DNA of 14,900 nt from JBGTKH01 sp041744735 (GTDB lineage Bacteria; Planctomycetota; Planctomycetia; Pirellulales; Pirellulaceae): the NCBI GenBank assembly GCA_041744735.1, contig JBGTKH010000200.1, positions 1 to 14,900 on the forward strand, in the 5' to 3' direction. The notes under the pieces are model-generated. The model ran no database searches. It saw nothing but the letters and a program-made list of their open reading frames with translations, and was not told the origin of the DNA. This document shows positions 1 to 6,985 of the stretch, piece after piece; positions within the stretch are counted from its first letter, which is position 1, and each line of letters opens with the position of its first letter. The position numbers were made by a program, and so were the translations under genes.

Positions 1-22
1 TTCGTAATTCGTAATTCCTCAG

Positions 23-94
23 CAGCCCGACCAGGATTTGAACCTGGAACATCTCGTTAGAAGCGAGACATGATGTCCGTTTCACCATCGAGCC
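23..94 (-). tRNA. tRNA-Arg (anticodon TCT)
   Basis: The minus strand folds into a complete 72-nt cloverleaf. The acceptor stem pairs GGCTCGA with TCGGGCT, with two G-U pairs. The D-arm stem is GTGA/TCAT. The anticodon stem TCTCG/CGAGA encloses the loop CTTCTAA, giving anticodon TCT, which reads AGA. The T-arm is CCAGG-TTCAAAT-CCTGG and the discriminator base is G. CCA is not encoded. It reads leftward, away from tRNA-Gly. The first 20 bases of the window, beyond its 3' end, contain a short tandem TTCGTAA-type repeat and no obvious terminator. Confidence 0.95.
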
Positions 95-735
95 ATCAGC
101 GGAAGGCAAGGGAGTTGAAAGTCCTATGACGTTACTTCCGCTTGTTATCCCGCTGGAATTCAAGGATACGGAACGGGCGGCGTAGGTTCGCGGGCAGGGA
201 GTGTTGCACACCCATCAACATTATCAACACTCAACGAAATTCATTTTCCGCAGGAAATTCGCAATTGTGTTGTCAACGAAAATAGACGGCGACAATTCAC
301 AATCGGTATAGCCGGCATGATCGAATGGGGAGGGGGGCGGGGGGGTCCTTCAAGCCAAAGTGGAACACCAGGCAGTGCATAATTCGGCTCATTCGTTGGA
401 ACGAGAGCTATCCGTTCATTGTGGGACACATGCCGAAGGACTCGATACGAGAGAGCCCCTATCTTGATGTCGGCGATTCTGTGAACGTCCGGATATTCAC
501 CTTTTGGAGCGACGCAGAGTTCCGGATTCGCCGAGATAAACCTCTGCAACTCCGTGGTCTCCCCGTCGGCAAAAAGGGATGTACTTGGGAACCGCTTTCT
601 TAAGACGAGGCATAGTGCAACCCTCCACTCGCGTTTGCCAAAACGGTATGTACCGTTTTGCGCTTGGGAAACGGGCCGCACTGCCGACCTCCGGCAGGTA
701 ATCGAAATGCTGATTTCGGCAGGATTTACTTCAAG
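95..735. other. Intergenic stretch between two tRNA genes, no convincing gene
   Basis: About 640 bases lie between the two tRNA genes. Both strands have open frames: minus 241 to about 690, and plus 325-603. Neither has a convincing ribosome binding site, a recognisable domain or a clear start, and the minus frame runs into tRNA-Gly. The minus reading has a fairly protein-like middle part (roughly 330-600), so a decayed or unrecognised gene cannot be excluded. Visible structure consists of the three hairpins at 639-718 and a weak AGTGTTG/CAACACT inverted repeat at 200-231. Confidence 0.4.
639..718 (-). terminator. Three consecutive hairpins downstream of tRNA-Gly
   Basis: Reading away from the tRNA-Gly 3' end there are three perfect inverted repeats. 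CGAAAT/ATTTCG (703-718) has a 4-nt loop, CTGCCG/CGGCAG (681-697) has a 5-nt loop, and CAAAACGGTA/TACCGTTTTG (639-660) has a 2-nt spacer. The last has A-rich and T-rich flanks on both sides, as in a bidirectional intrinsic terminator, but its T tract is only four bases. The near-continuous symmetry of 639-660 would also suit a dimeric-protein operator. A role in tRNA 3' processing or termination is inferred from position only. Confidence 0.4.
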
Positions 736-808
736 AGCGGGCGAAGGGACTCGAACCCTCGACATCCAGCTTGGGAAGCTAGCGCTCTACCAACTGAGCT
801 ACGCCCGC
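736..808 (-). tRNA. tRNA-Gly (anticodon CCC)
   Basis: The minus strand forms a 73-nt cloverleaf. The acceptor stem is GCGGGCG/CGCCCGC. The D arm GCTC-AGTTGGTA-GAGC is canonical. The anticodon stem CTAGC/GCTGG encloses the loop TTCCCAA, giving anticodon CCC, which reads GGG. The variable loop is ATGTC, the T arm is GAGGG-TTCGAGT-CCCTT and the discriminator is T. CCA is not encoded. It is oriented like tRNA-Arg, but more than 600 bp and several hairpins separate them, so co-transcription is uncertain. Confidence 0.96.
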
Positions 809-874
809 GAGTGGTTGACTGTCAGTAAGAATATAGCTTCCGGCGCGGCGGTCTGGCAAGGATTGGTGTAGCTT

Positions 875-955
875 GGTAGTGGTACATTTTGGTAGCCGAA
901 GTCGTGAGACTTCGGAAGTGTCACCACTTCCGCTACGGCAACTTGTACCACTACC
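875..955. repeat. Cloverleaf-like palindromic element, copy 1 (45-nt core at 892-936)
   Basis: The 45-nt core starts GTAGC and ends GCTAC. Inside it are two adjacent hairpins with tetraloops: CGAAGTC-GTGA-GACTTCG and GGAAGTG-TCAC-CACTTCC. The two loops are complementary to each other. The core is enclosed in a further perfect 12-bp inverted repeat, GGTAGTGGTACA (875-886) with TGTACCACTACC (944-955), so the whole can fold as a multi-branched structure. A second core copy with compensatory changes is at 6891-6935. It resembles REP-type dispersed elements; I do not recognise a named family. It lies upstream of the C25 peptidase gene. Confidence 0.75.
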
Positions 956-1096
956 TGTAGCTTCGGCGGAGTTGCGGCGGGTTCGGGTTGTGCTGCGCGT
1001 GGATTTGGGAGTAAACTCCGGCGGGCCGAGGAACTTTGAGGTGCGGCGGGGCATCGGAATCGTGTCGTTCTGTGCTTGCCGTTCGAGGAAGCCGAG

Positions 1097-2686
1097 ATGC
1101 TATCGACGTTGCTGATTCTGATGACGCTCGCCGCGGCGCAGGCGGCTGCGCCGGATACGGTCGTGGTTTGTCCGGAGGAATTTACGCCGGCGCTGCAGCC
1201 TTGGCTGGCTCATCGAGCGGCGCAGGGACATCGCATCGCGGTGCTCACGAACACCGCGTCCGCGGCGGGGATTCGCGACGGGATTCGTGAAACGGCGCAG
1301 TCGGGCCGGCTGCGATATGTGCTGCTGGTGGGCGATGCTGACCCAGCGGCGGCTGTGGATGAGAACGCGCGAGCCCGCTGTGTGCCCACGCATTTGGCCA
1401 AAGCAAAGGTCAACGTGCGCTGGGGGTCGGAGCCCGAAATCGCAACCGACAATTGGTACGCGGACTTGGACGACGACGGCGTGCCCGACGTGGCGGTGGG
1501 AAGGCTGACGGCTGACAGCAAAGAAGAGTTGTCGTTAATGGTCCGTAAGATTTTGGACTACGAACGGACAGGCAACGGATTCTGGCGGCGGCAAGTCAAT
1601 TGCATTGCCGGCGTGGGCGGCTTCGGGCCGCTGGTCGATTCGTTGCTGGAGATGGCGGCGAAAAAGTTTCTGACCGAGGGCGTGCCCTCGTCCTATGTCA
1701 CAACGATGACCTACGGTAGCTGGCGCAGCCCGTACTGCCCGGACCCGCGTGTGTTTCATCGCACGACGGTCGAGCGATTGAACGAAGGCTGTCTGTTTTG
1801 GGTGTACATCGGCCACGGGCAGAAAACGTATTTGGACCGCGTGCAGGTGCCCGGCGGCGTGCATCATATTCTTGATACGCACGACATGCCCAAGCTCCAA
1901 TGTACGCACGGTGCGCCAATCGCCGTATTCCTGGCATGCTACACCGGAGCGTTCGATCAGCCACGCGATTGTTTGGCGGAAGAGATGTTGCGCACCGCGG
2001 GCGGGCCGGTGGCGGTGCTGAGCGGCTCGCGCGTGACCATGCCGTATGCGATGTCGGTGATGGCCGGCGAGATGCTCGACGAGTATTTTCACATGCGGCG
2101 CGAGACGCTGGGCGACGTGGTGCTGGGCGCCAAGCGCCGCATGGTGGCCGACAATCCCCAGAATGCAAACCGCTTGCTGCTGGATTCAATCGCTGCGGCG
2201 GTCAGTCCCGCGCCTGAAATGTTGGCGGAGGAGCGGGCCGAGCACCTGCTGCTGTTCAATCTGCTGGGTGACCCGCTGTTGCGTTTGCAACATCCGCGCG
2301 AGGTACAGGTGGACGCCGCGGAGTCGATCGACGCGGGACAGGCACTTGAAATTAGCGGCATTTCGCCGACCGCTGGCCGCTGCACGGTCGAACTGGTCCT
2401 TCGCCGCGACCGGCTGAAGTTCGCCGCACCAGTGCGAGAACGATTTCACAATTCGGATCAAGCACTCGTGCAGTTCAACGAAGTCTATCAACACGCCAAC
2501 GATCAGCGCTGGGCCGCACATATGTTCGACGTCGACGCCGGCCCCTTCAGCACGACACTGCAGATTCCGCTGGAGACCCGCGGTCCGTGTCACGTGCGTG
2601 TGTATGTCGAGGGCGACGGTAGCTACGCCCTCGGCGCCGCTGACATCTTCGTCCGCCGACCGAGTTCTCCAAATCTCGGCGAATGA
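1097..2686 (+). CDS. Secreted peptidase C25 (gingipain-type) family protein
   Basis: The predicted product is a 529-residue exported cysteine endopeptidase of the gingipain fold. The ATG at 1097 is preferred over an in-frame TTG at 1076 because GAGGAAG lies just upstream and the protein then begins with a clean signal peptide (MLSTLLILMTLAAAQAAA). The family dyad is visible: His240 in WVYIGHGQ and Cys281 in FLACYTG. The N-terminal half has the caspase/gingipain-like alpha/beta pattern (VLLVGDAD, then DNWYADLDDDGVPDVAVGRL, a typical C25 acidic stretch). After the catalytic part come about 130 residues of beta-rich, Ig-like sequence. No type IX sorting domain is apparent, as expected outside Bacteroidetes. 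It stands alone, with a 28-bp hairpin beyond the stop codon. The family assignment is strong; the substrate is unknown. Confidence 0.85.
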   Translation: MLSTLLILMTLAAAQAAAPDTVVVCPEEFTPALQPWLAHRAAQGHRIAVLTNTASAAGIRDGIRETAQSGRLRYVLLVGDADPAAAVDENARARCVPTHLAKAKVNVRWGSEPEIATDNWYADLDDDGVPDVAVGRLTADSKEELSLMVRKILDYERTGNGFWRRQVNCIAGVGGFGPLVDSLLEMAAKKFLTEGVPSSYVTTMTYGSWRSPYCPDPRVFHRTTVERLNEGCLFWVYIGHGQKTYLDRVQVPGGVHHILDTHDMPKLQCTHGAPIAVFLACYTGAFDQPRDCLAEEMLRTAGGPVAVLSGSRVTMPYAMSVMAGEMLDEYFHMRRETLGDVVLGAKRRMVADNPQNANRLLLDSIAAAVSPAPEMLAEERAEHLLLFNLLGDPLLRLQHPREVQVDAAESIDAGQALEISGISPTAGRCTVELVLRRDRLKFAAPVRERFHNSDQALVQFNEVYQHANDQRWAAHMFDVDAGPFSTTLQIPLETRGPCHVRVYVEGDGSYALGAADIFVRRPSSPNLGE

Positions 2687-2713
2687 CCGCGCCGCGTATT
2701 GCCGATGAGCGAA

Positions 2714-2799
2714 TCGTTTAACCCGTAGCCGCAGGCGAGGGTGTTTGTCACGGCACGTCCGGACTTTTACGCCCTCGCCTGCGGCTACGGGTTAAACGA
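2714..2799. repeat. Long perfect inverted repeat between convergent genes (terminator-like)
   Basis: The left arm 2714-2741 and right arm 2772-2799 are perfect reverse complements over 28 bp, separated by a 30-nt loop. The arm core reads AACCCGTAGCCGCAGGCG. It lies between the stop codons of the C25 peptidase and the small membrane protein, which converge. It could act as a bidirectional terminator, but there is no long T tract and the arm is unusually long. I think this sequence type recurs between genes in Planctomycetes; a genome-wide copy count would show that. Confidence 0.8.
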
Positions 2800-2804
2800 C
2801 ACGA

Positions 2805-3098
2805 TCAGCGTCCGATGCGGCGGCTCTTGGGTTGGGCGGCGCGGTTGGGCGCGAGGTAGTCGATCAGCAGATCGAACAGCCACCACTCGACGACGACCAG
2901 CACGATGGGGCCGGCGAACAGGATGACTTGGCGAATCCGCGGTTCCCGCAAAAATTCGGGGCCGTAGGGGAACAGCCAGACGTAGATCGACGTGACCAGC
3001 AGCGCGTTAATGGCCAGGAAGCAGCACGTGAAGATGCACGTGAAGATCAGGAACCCGCAGCCCTCGGCACCCCAGACGTATTTGCGACGCTTCGGCAT
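2805..3098 (-). CDS. Small two-helix membrane protein, function unknown
   Basis: This encodes 97 residues with a short basic, cytoplasmic-looking N terminus (MPKRRKYVWG). A Cys-rich hydrophobic segment follows at about residues 14-43, then a polar loop with PYGPEFLREPRIR. A second hydrophobic segment lies at about 57-82, and the tail is basic. I do not recognise the family. The ATG at 3098 follows a weak AGTAGG-like ribosome site. The clean pattern of two membrane segments with charged flanks supports a real gene. The imperfect repeat at 3137-3203 lies upstream of it, in the gap to gntP. Confidence 0.65.
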   Translation of the reverse strand: MPKRRKYVWGAEGCGFLIFTCIFTCCFLAINALLVTSIYVWLFPYGPEFLREPRIRQVILFAGPIVLVVVEWWLFDLLIDYLAPNRAAQPKSRRIGR

Positions 3099-3136
3099 TG
3101 GTCGATTGAGCCTACTGGTAAATCAAACATGAAACG

Positions 3137-3203
3137 TGTGGTAAGCATCCTGCTTGCCGTGGATTTGTTTTGAATAAATCGCAAGCTGGAAGCTTACGCC
3201 ACA
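3137..3203. repeat. Imperfect inverted repeat upstream of the small membrane gene
   Basis: The left arm 3137-3157 (TGTGGTAAGCATCCTGCTTG and one more base) pairs with the right arm 3181-3203. Reverse-complemented, the right arm reads TGTGGCGTAAGCTTCCAGCT and three more bases. The arms differ by a 2-nt indel and two substitutions. This looks like a diverged head-to-head pair of a dispersed element and could form a hairpin of about 20 bp. It fills most of the 141-bp gap between two minus-strand genes. Confidence 0.6.
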
Positions 3204-3239
3204 AAATCGGCATCCCGCGAAATCACCTTTGACAAAGCA

Positions 3240-4991
3240 CTACACGAGCGGCAGCACTTGTGACAACACGAGCGTAACGACGAAGCTGACCGTACCCAAT
3301 ACAATCAGCAGAATCGTCCACGACTTGAGAGCTTCGACTTCAGTCAGCCCACCCATCTTAGCAAAGATCCAGAAGCCGCTGTCGTTCATCCATGACCCGA
3401 CCAGCGACCCGCCGCCGATGGCCGTCGCCAGATACACCGGATGAAAACCTAACGTATCTGGACTGGCGATTCCCTCGAGCATCGCTGAGCCCGTGATCAT
3501 CGCCACGGTGCTGGAACCTTGAGCGACCTTGAGCACGGCGGCGACTCCGAATCCCAGTACCAGCATCATCATTCCGCCGCCGCCTTCGACCACAAACAGT
3601 GATTTGACGGCGTCGCCGACTTGAGCCACTTTCAGCATCTCGCCAAACGCACCGCCGGCGGCGGTGATGAGGATGATCACGCCGCCGCTCATCAGTGACG
3701 TCTCTACAACCTGCGCCATCTCGACACGGCTCAACCCGCGCTGCTTGAACAACATCACCATGGCCACGACGGTTGACAACAGCAGGGCGAAATTGGCGTT
3801 GCCGAAAATGTTGGCGACACCTGCGGCGCGGGCCAACTTGCGTGCACTTTCCGACTTAATCTTATCCGGCGCGCGGATCGCGCTGGTCAGTTCCGCATCC
3901 GTTGGTTTGACGATTCCGGCGCGAATCAATTCCGGCTTCACGGAGTTCTTTGCCGCGGTCTCGAGAATTGTGTTGGCCGAGATCAAAACGACGGGCAACA
4001 CGACCGGCAGCAGCGCGACCAGCAGCGGCGGCAATTGCGAATCGTCCAGCGGTGCGGGTTCCGGCTCGCTGCCGATTTTCCGCATCGGAGTCGGCATGCG
4101 GCGATCGAGAAAGCCGGCAAAGAGCAGGCCCGCCACGGCGCCGGGCAAAGCCACAACCAGACCAATCATAATCATCACGCCCACGTCGACGCCGAGCTGC
4201 GTGGCCATCACCAGCGGCCCCGGAGTCGGCGGCACGAGTGTATGTGTAATCGCTCCGCCGGCGGCGATCGCCAGGATGTACCGCAAATATTCCTTTCCCG
4301 TTTTGCGATGCAGCGAGCGGGCCAGCGGCACGAGCAAGTAAAACACCGTGTCGAAAAACACGGGGATCGCCAGCACAAAGCCGCTGCCCATCAACGCAAC
4401 CGGCGAGTGTTTTTCACCGAGCACGCGCAGAAACGCTCGCACGATCCGGTCCGCCGCGCCACTGTCCAGCATGCACGTACCGATCACCGCCGCCGTCGCG
4501 ATCACAATGCCGATCTTGCCCGCCGACGAGCCGAACGCCTCTGCAACGCGCGTAATCTTCAACGCCAAGTCGCCTTCGGCCAACAAGCTCACCGCGATGG
4601 CGGCCGTAATCAGCGCCAGGAACGCATTCACCTTGACCACGATGATCAATCCGAGCACCAGCGCGATGCCAATGGCCAATGTGATCAACGGCCACGTGAC
4701 GTCTGGTGTGCTTTCCACGGGAGCCGCATCGCTGGAGGGTGATCCTTTGGCAAGCCGACCATCGGCCGTCGGCGCCACGTCGTTTGAATTTGTTGCTGCG
4801 GCCGGCACATTGGATTCGTTGATTGGTGGTTGTGCAAACGCCCCGCTTACGATGTATGTTGCGGCCAGCATTGCCATGATGAATACCCACGGGATCGTCG
4901 TGCGCTCTCTTCCGGCTGATCGCTGACCGCTGATCGCTGACACTGCGATGATGAATAGCCCCAGCATCGTCGTCCGCTGATAATTCCGCAT
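3240..4991 (-). CDS. GntP-family permease (gluconate:H+ symporter family) with extended N terminus
   Basis: This is a polytopic inner-membrane transporter of the GntP family, which takes up gluconate or related sugar acids by proton symport. Family hallmarks are IPVFFDTVFYLLVPLA (about residues 209-224) and THTLVPPTPGP (about 249-259), plus the Gly-rich C-terminal segments GSSTVAMITGSAM and GGGSLVGSWMNDSGFW. The product is 583 residues against a usual ~440-450. The excess is an N-terminal part with two hydrophobic segments (about 8-19 and 34-53) followed by an Ala/Pro/Ser-rich linker to about residue 98, and an insertion around TETAAKNSV-LARAAGVANIF. The ATG at 4991 has GAGGG upstream. An alternative start is the ATG at 4877, after a heptamer repeat. 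A small ACGCC-A-GGCGT palindrome (5003-5013) sits at the 5' end. It is divergent from fumC. The exact substrate is not determined. Confidence 0.88.
   Translation of the reverse strand: MRNYQRTTMLGLFIIAVSAISGQRSAGRERTTIPWVFIMAMLAATYIVSGAFAQPPINESNVPAAATNSNDVAPTADGRLAKGSPSSDAAPVESTPDVTWPLITLAIGIALVLGLIIVVKVNAFLALITAAIAVSLLAEGDLALKITRVAEAFGSSAGKIGIVIATAAVIGTCMLDSGAADRIVRAFLRVLGEKHSPVALMGSGFVLAIPVFFDTVFYLLVPLARSLHRKTGKEYLRYILAIAAGGAITHTLVPPTPGPLVMATQLGVDVGVMIMIGLVVALPGAVAGLLFAGFLDRRMPTPMRKIGSEPEPAPLDDSQLPPLLVALLPVVLPVVLISANTILETAAKNSVKPELIRAGIVKPTDAELTSAIRAPDKIKSESARKLARAAGVANIFGNANFALLLSTVVAMVMLFKQRGLSRVEMAQVVETSLMSGGVIILITAAGGAFGEMLKVAQVGDAVKSLFVVEGGGGMMMLVLGFGVAAVLKVAQGSSTVAMITGSAMLEGIASPDTLGFHPVYLATAIGGGSLVGSWMNDSGFWIFAKMGGLTEVEALKSWTILLIVLGTVSFVVTLVLSQVLPLV
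4915..4942. repeat. Four tandem heptamers (GCTGAYC) inside the gntP 5' coding region
   Basis: Two 14-bp units, GCTGATCGCTGACC then GCTGATCGCTGACA, make four heptamers in a row. They lie in the permease coding sequence between two hydrophobic N-terminal segments, encoding SAISGQRSA on the minus strand. Seven is not a multiple of three, so gain or loss of one heptamer would change the reading frame from the 4991 start while leaving the ATG at 4877 unaffected. Confidence 0.75.
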
Positions 4992-5087
4992 TGGGTCCCT
5001 CAACGCCAGGCGTCACTCGAAATTGCATTTGGACTGGTCCGGCGTTTTTAGCCTGCTTGGAATGCGGCGTCAAGCAACCCGTTCACC

Positions 5088-5116
5088 TTGGACGGCGGGC
5101 AATTTCCCGCTATCAT
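5088..5116 (+). promoter_or_regulatory. Candidate promoter for fumC
   Basis: TTGGAC (5088-5093) and TATCAT (5111-5116, five of six matches to TATAAT) are separated by exactly 17 bp. They lie about 58 bp upstream of the fumarase ATG, in the divergent gntP-fumC intergenic region. The spacer is a hairpin-forming palindrome, GCGGG-CAATTT-CCCGC, which could be an operator. The -35 box is a poor consensus match, so this is a suggestion rather than a firm call. Confidence 0.35.
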
Positions 5117-5173
5117 GACGGCTCACTCCGCACTGCAGCGGTTGGCGTTCTCTCTCACGGGGATCAAACGATC

Positions 5174-6598
5174 ATGAGCGATTTTCGTATCGAGCGGGAC
5201 TCGATGGGCGAAGTGCAGGTGCCCGCTCAAGCTTATTACGGGGCCCAGACCCAGCGGGCCGTGCACAATTTTCCAGTCTCCGGTTGGACGTTGCCGCCGC
5301 CGTTGATCCACGCACTGGGGCTGGTGAAGTACGCCTGTGCCGTGGCCAATCGCAATTTGGGCAAGCTGACCGGCACGGGAAAGAATCCGCTGAAGAACGA
5401 GCAAGTCGATGCGCTGCTGGCCGCTTGCCGTGAAGTGGCCGAGGGGAAACACGACGGCCAATTCCCAATCGACGTGTTTCAAACCGGCTCGGGCACGTCC
5501 AGCAATATGAATTGCAACGAGGTGATCTCGAACCGCGCGATTGAGATTCTGGGCGGCGATCGCTTCAAAGCCGAAAAGCCGGTGCATCCCAACGATCACG
5601 TGAACATGGGGCAAAGCACCAACGACATCTTTCCCACGTCGATTCACGTGGCCGTCGCTCTGCAAATTAAGAATCAATTGATCCCCGCGCTGCAACGTTT
5701 CGCCGACGTGTTGGCTCAAAAGGCGAAAGAGTGGGACAAAGTCATCAAGATCGGCCGCACGCATCTGGCCGACGCCACGCCGTTGCGGTTGGGACAAGAG
5801 GTGGGCGGCTTCGCGCGACAGTTGCAGGTTTCGGTGGAACGAGCGCAGCAGGCGCTTCAGGATGTGCTGGAGTTGCCGGCCGGCGGCACCGCGGTCGGTA
5901 CGGGCATTAACACGCATCCGGAATTCGGCCGGCGCGTGGCCGAGTCGCTGGCGGCGGAAACCGGCATCCCGTTCGTCGAAGCGGCGGATCACTTCGAGGG
6001 CAACGCACAGCGCGACGGACTCGTTTCGTGTCACGGCCATCTGCGCACCATCGCCACGACGCTGTTCAACGTGTCGAACAACATCCGTTGGCTCGGCTCC
6101 GGCCCGCGATGTGGGTTTTACGAAGTGAAGCTGCCCGATTTGCAGCCGGGCAGTTCCATCATGCCCGGCAAAGTGAATCCCGTGATGTGCGAGAGCCTGA
6201 TGCAAGTCGCCGCGCGAGTCTGTGGCAACGACCAAACGGTGGCCATGTGCGGCGCGGCGGGCGGCCAATTCCAACTGAACATCATGATGCCCGTGATGGG
6301 ACACGCGACGCTGGAGAGCATTCAACTGCTGGCCGCGGGCACTCGCGCGTTTGTCGATTTCTGTGCCGAAGGGATGGAGGCCAACGAAGTAGCGTGTGAG
6401 TCGTTTGTGGAGAAGAGCCTGTCGATGGTCACCAGCTTGAATCCGCTGATCGGCTACGAGAAAGCCGCGAAGCTGGCCAAGGAAGCCTTCAACACGGGCA
6501 AGACGATTCGCGAACTGGTGCGCGAGCAAGGCATCCTGCCCGATGCCACGTTGAAAGAAGCCCTCGACCCGTGGCGAATGACAGAACCGCAGGATTGA
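5174..6598 (+). CDS. fumC: Fumarate hydratase, class II
   Basis: This is the TCA-cycle enzyme that interconverts fumarate and L-malate. It is oxygen-stable, iron-free, cytoplasmic and homotetrameric. The product is 474 residues; E. coli FumC has 467. It starts MSDFRIERDSMGEVQVP and covers the whole family. The fumarase/aspartase signature GSSIMPGKVNP (Ser327-Ser328 on the active-site loop), GRTHLADATP with the conserved His at 197, and TGSGTSSNMN and GQSTNDIFPT of the substrate pocket are all present. The frame is open upstream to 4991, but that extension lacks homology and overlaps the gntP start, so the ATG at 5174 is chosen. The ribosome site (CGGGGATC) is weak. The gene is divergent from gntP, and repeats follow its stop. 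Confidence 0.96.
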   Translation: MSDFRIERDSMGEVQVPAQAYYGAQTQRAVHNFPVSGWTLPPPLIHALGLVKYACAVANRNLGKLTGTGKNPLKNEQVDALLAACREVAEGKHDGQFPIDVFQTGSGTSSNMNCNEVISNRAIEILGGDRFKAEKPVHPNDHVNMGQSTNDIFPTSIHVAVALQIKNQLIPALQRFADVLAQKAKEWDKVIKIGRTHLADATPLRLGQEVGGFARQLQVSVERAQQALQDVLELPAGGTAVGTGINTHPEFGRRVAESLAAETGIPFVEAADHFEGNAQRDGLVSCHGHLRTIATTLFNVSNNIRWLGSGPRCGFYEVKLPDLQPGSSIMPGKVNPVMCESLMQVAARVCGNDQTVAMCGAAGGQFQLNIMMPVMGHATLESIQLLAAGTRAFVDFCAEGMEANEVACESFVEKSLSMVTSLNPLIGYEKAAKLAKEAFNTGKTIRELVREQGILPDATLKEALDPWRMTEPQD

Positions 6599-6646
6599 TT
6601 TGCGATTTATGATTTTTGATTTGCAATTTTGGATTGCCTATGGAAA

Positions 6647-6846
6647 CCCCCGGCGAAAGCCGGTGGGAGCGTCATTCAAACGACCTAATGTGACGCGTAA
6701 TCAGCACTCGTTCAGAGAGGCCCCCGGCGAAAGCCGGCGGGAGCATCACTCCCTCGACCTAACTGACGAGCAATGGTTAATCGTTCAGAGAAGCCCCCGG
6801 CGAAAGCCGGCGGGAGCGTCACTCCCTCGACCAAATGTGCGGAGCG
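6647..6846. repeat. Three tandem ~73-bp units with GNRA-capped hairpins
   Basis: Units begin at 6647, 6721 and 6794 (periods 74 and 73); the third is incomplete. Each begins CCCCCGGCGAAAGCCGG, a hairpin with a GAAA tetraloop, followed by a second GGGAG/CTCCC hairpin (lost in unit 1) and CTCGACC. A stretch of about 19-20 bp differs between units, then CGTTCAGAGA closes the unit. Roughly 50 bp of each unit is conserved. Between the fumC stop and the array, 6599-6646 is AT-rich with degenerate GATTTTTGATTTGC words. No convincing coding frame was found in 6599-6985. Confidence 0.85.
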
Positions 6847-6890
6847 ATCACTTACACAAACATCGGAGGGCCTTTCAATCCTAGCGTATC

Positions 6891-6935
6891 GTAGCGGAAT
6901 TCGTGAGGCTTCCGAAGTTTCACAACTTCGGCTAC
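6891..6935. repeat. Cloverleaf-like palindromic element, copy 2
   Basis: This has the same 45-nt length, GTAGC/GCTAC ends and GTGA and TCAC tetraloops as the element at 892-936, with seven substitutions. Positions 6, 23 and 40 switch together (C,G,C to G,C,G), and the pair 29-34 switches from G-C to T-A, so pairing in the second hairpin and the outer part of the first is kept. The middle of the first hairpin has one mismatch and one wobble. It lies about 50 bp upstream of the TPR gene start. Confidence 0.75.
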
Positions 6936-6985
6936 GGTTTTGAAATGCCCACAAGCCAACACTTCACATGGAGGTTCTTTCAATC

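Noticed and set aside
241..765. Minus-strand 174-codon reading frame next to tRNA-Gly
   Set aside because: It begins inside the tRNA gene, has no ribosome site and shows no recognisable domain. A decayed gene is possible but not supported.
4991..5173. N-terminal extension of fumarase to 535 residues
   Set aside because: The extra 61 residues have no fumarase homology, overlap the divergent gntP start and cover the candidate promoter. MSDFRIERDSMG is the normal family N terminus.
6647..6846. CRISPR array
   Set aside because: There are only three units, the conserved part is about 50 bp with two internal hairpins, the variable part is about 20 bp, and no cas genes are in the window.
6600..6884. 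94-codon plus-strand frame after fumC
   Set aside because: It is made of the 73-bp repeat units and AT-rich low-complexity DNA, so its repeated peptide is an artefact of the repeats.
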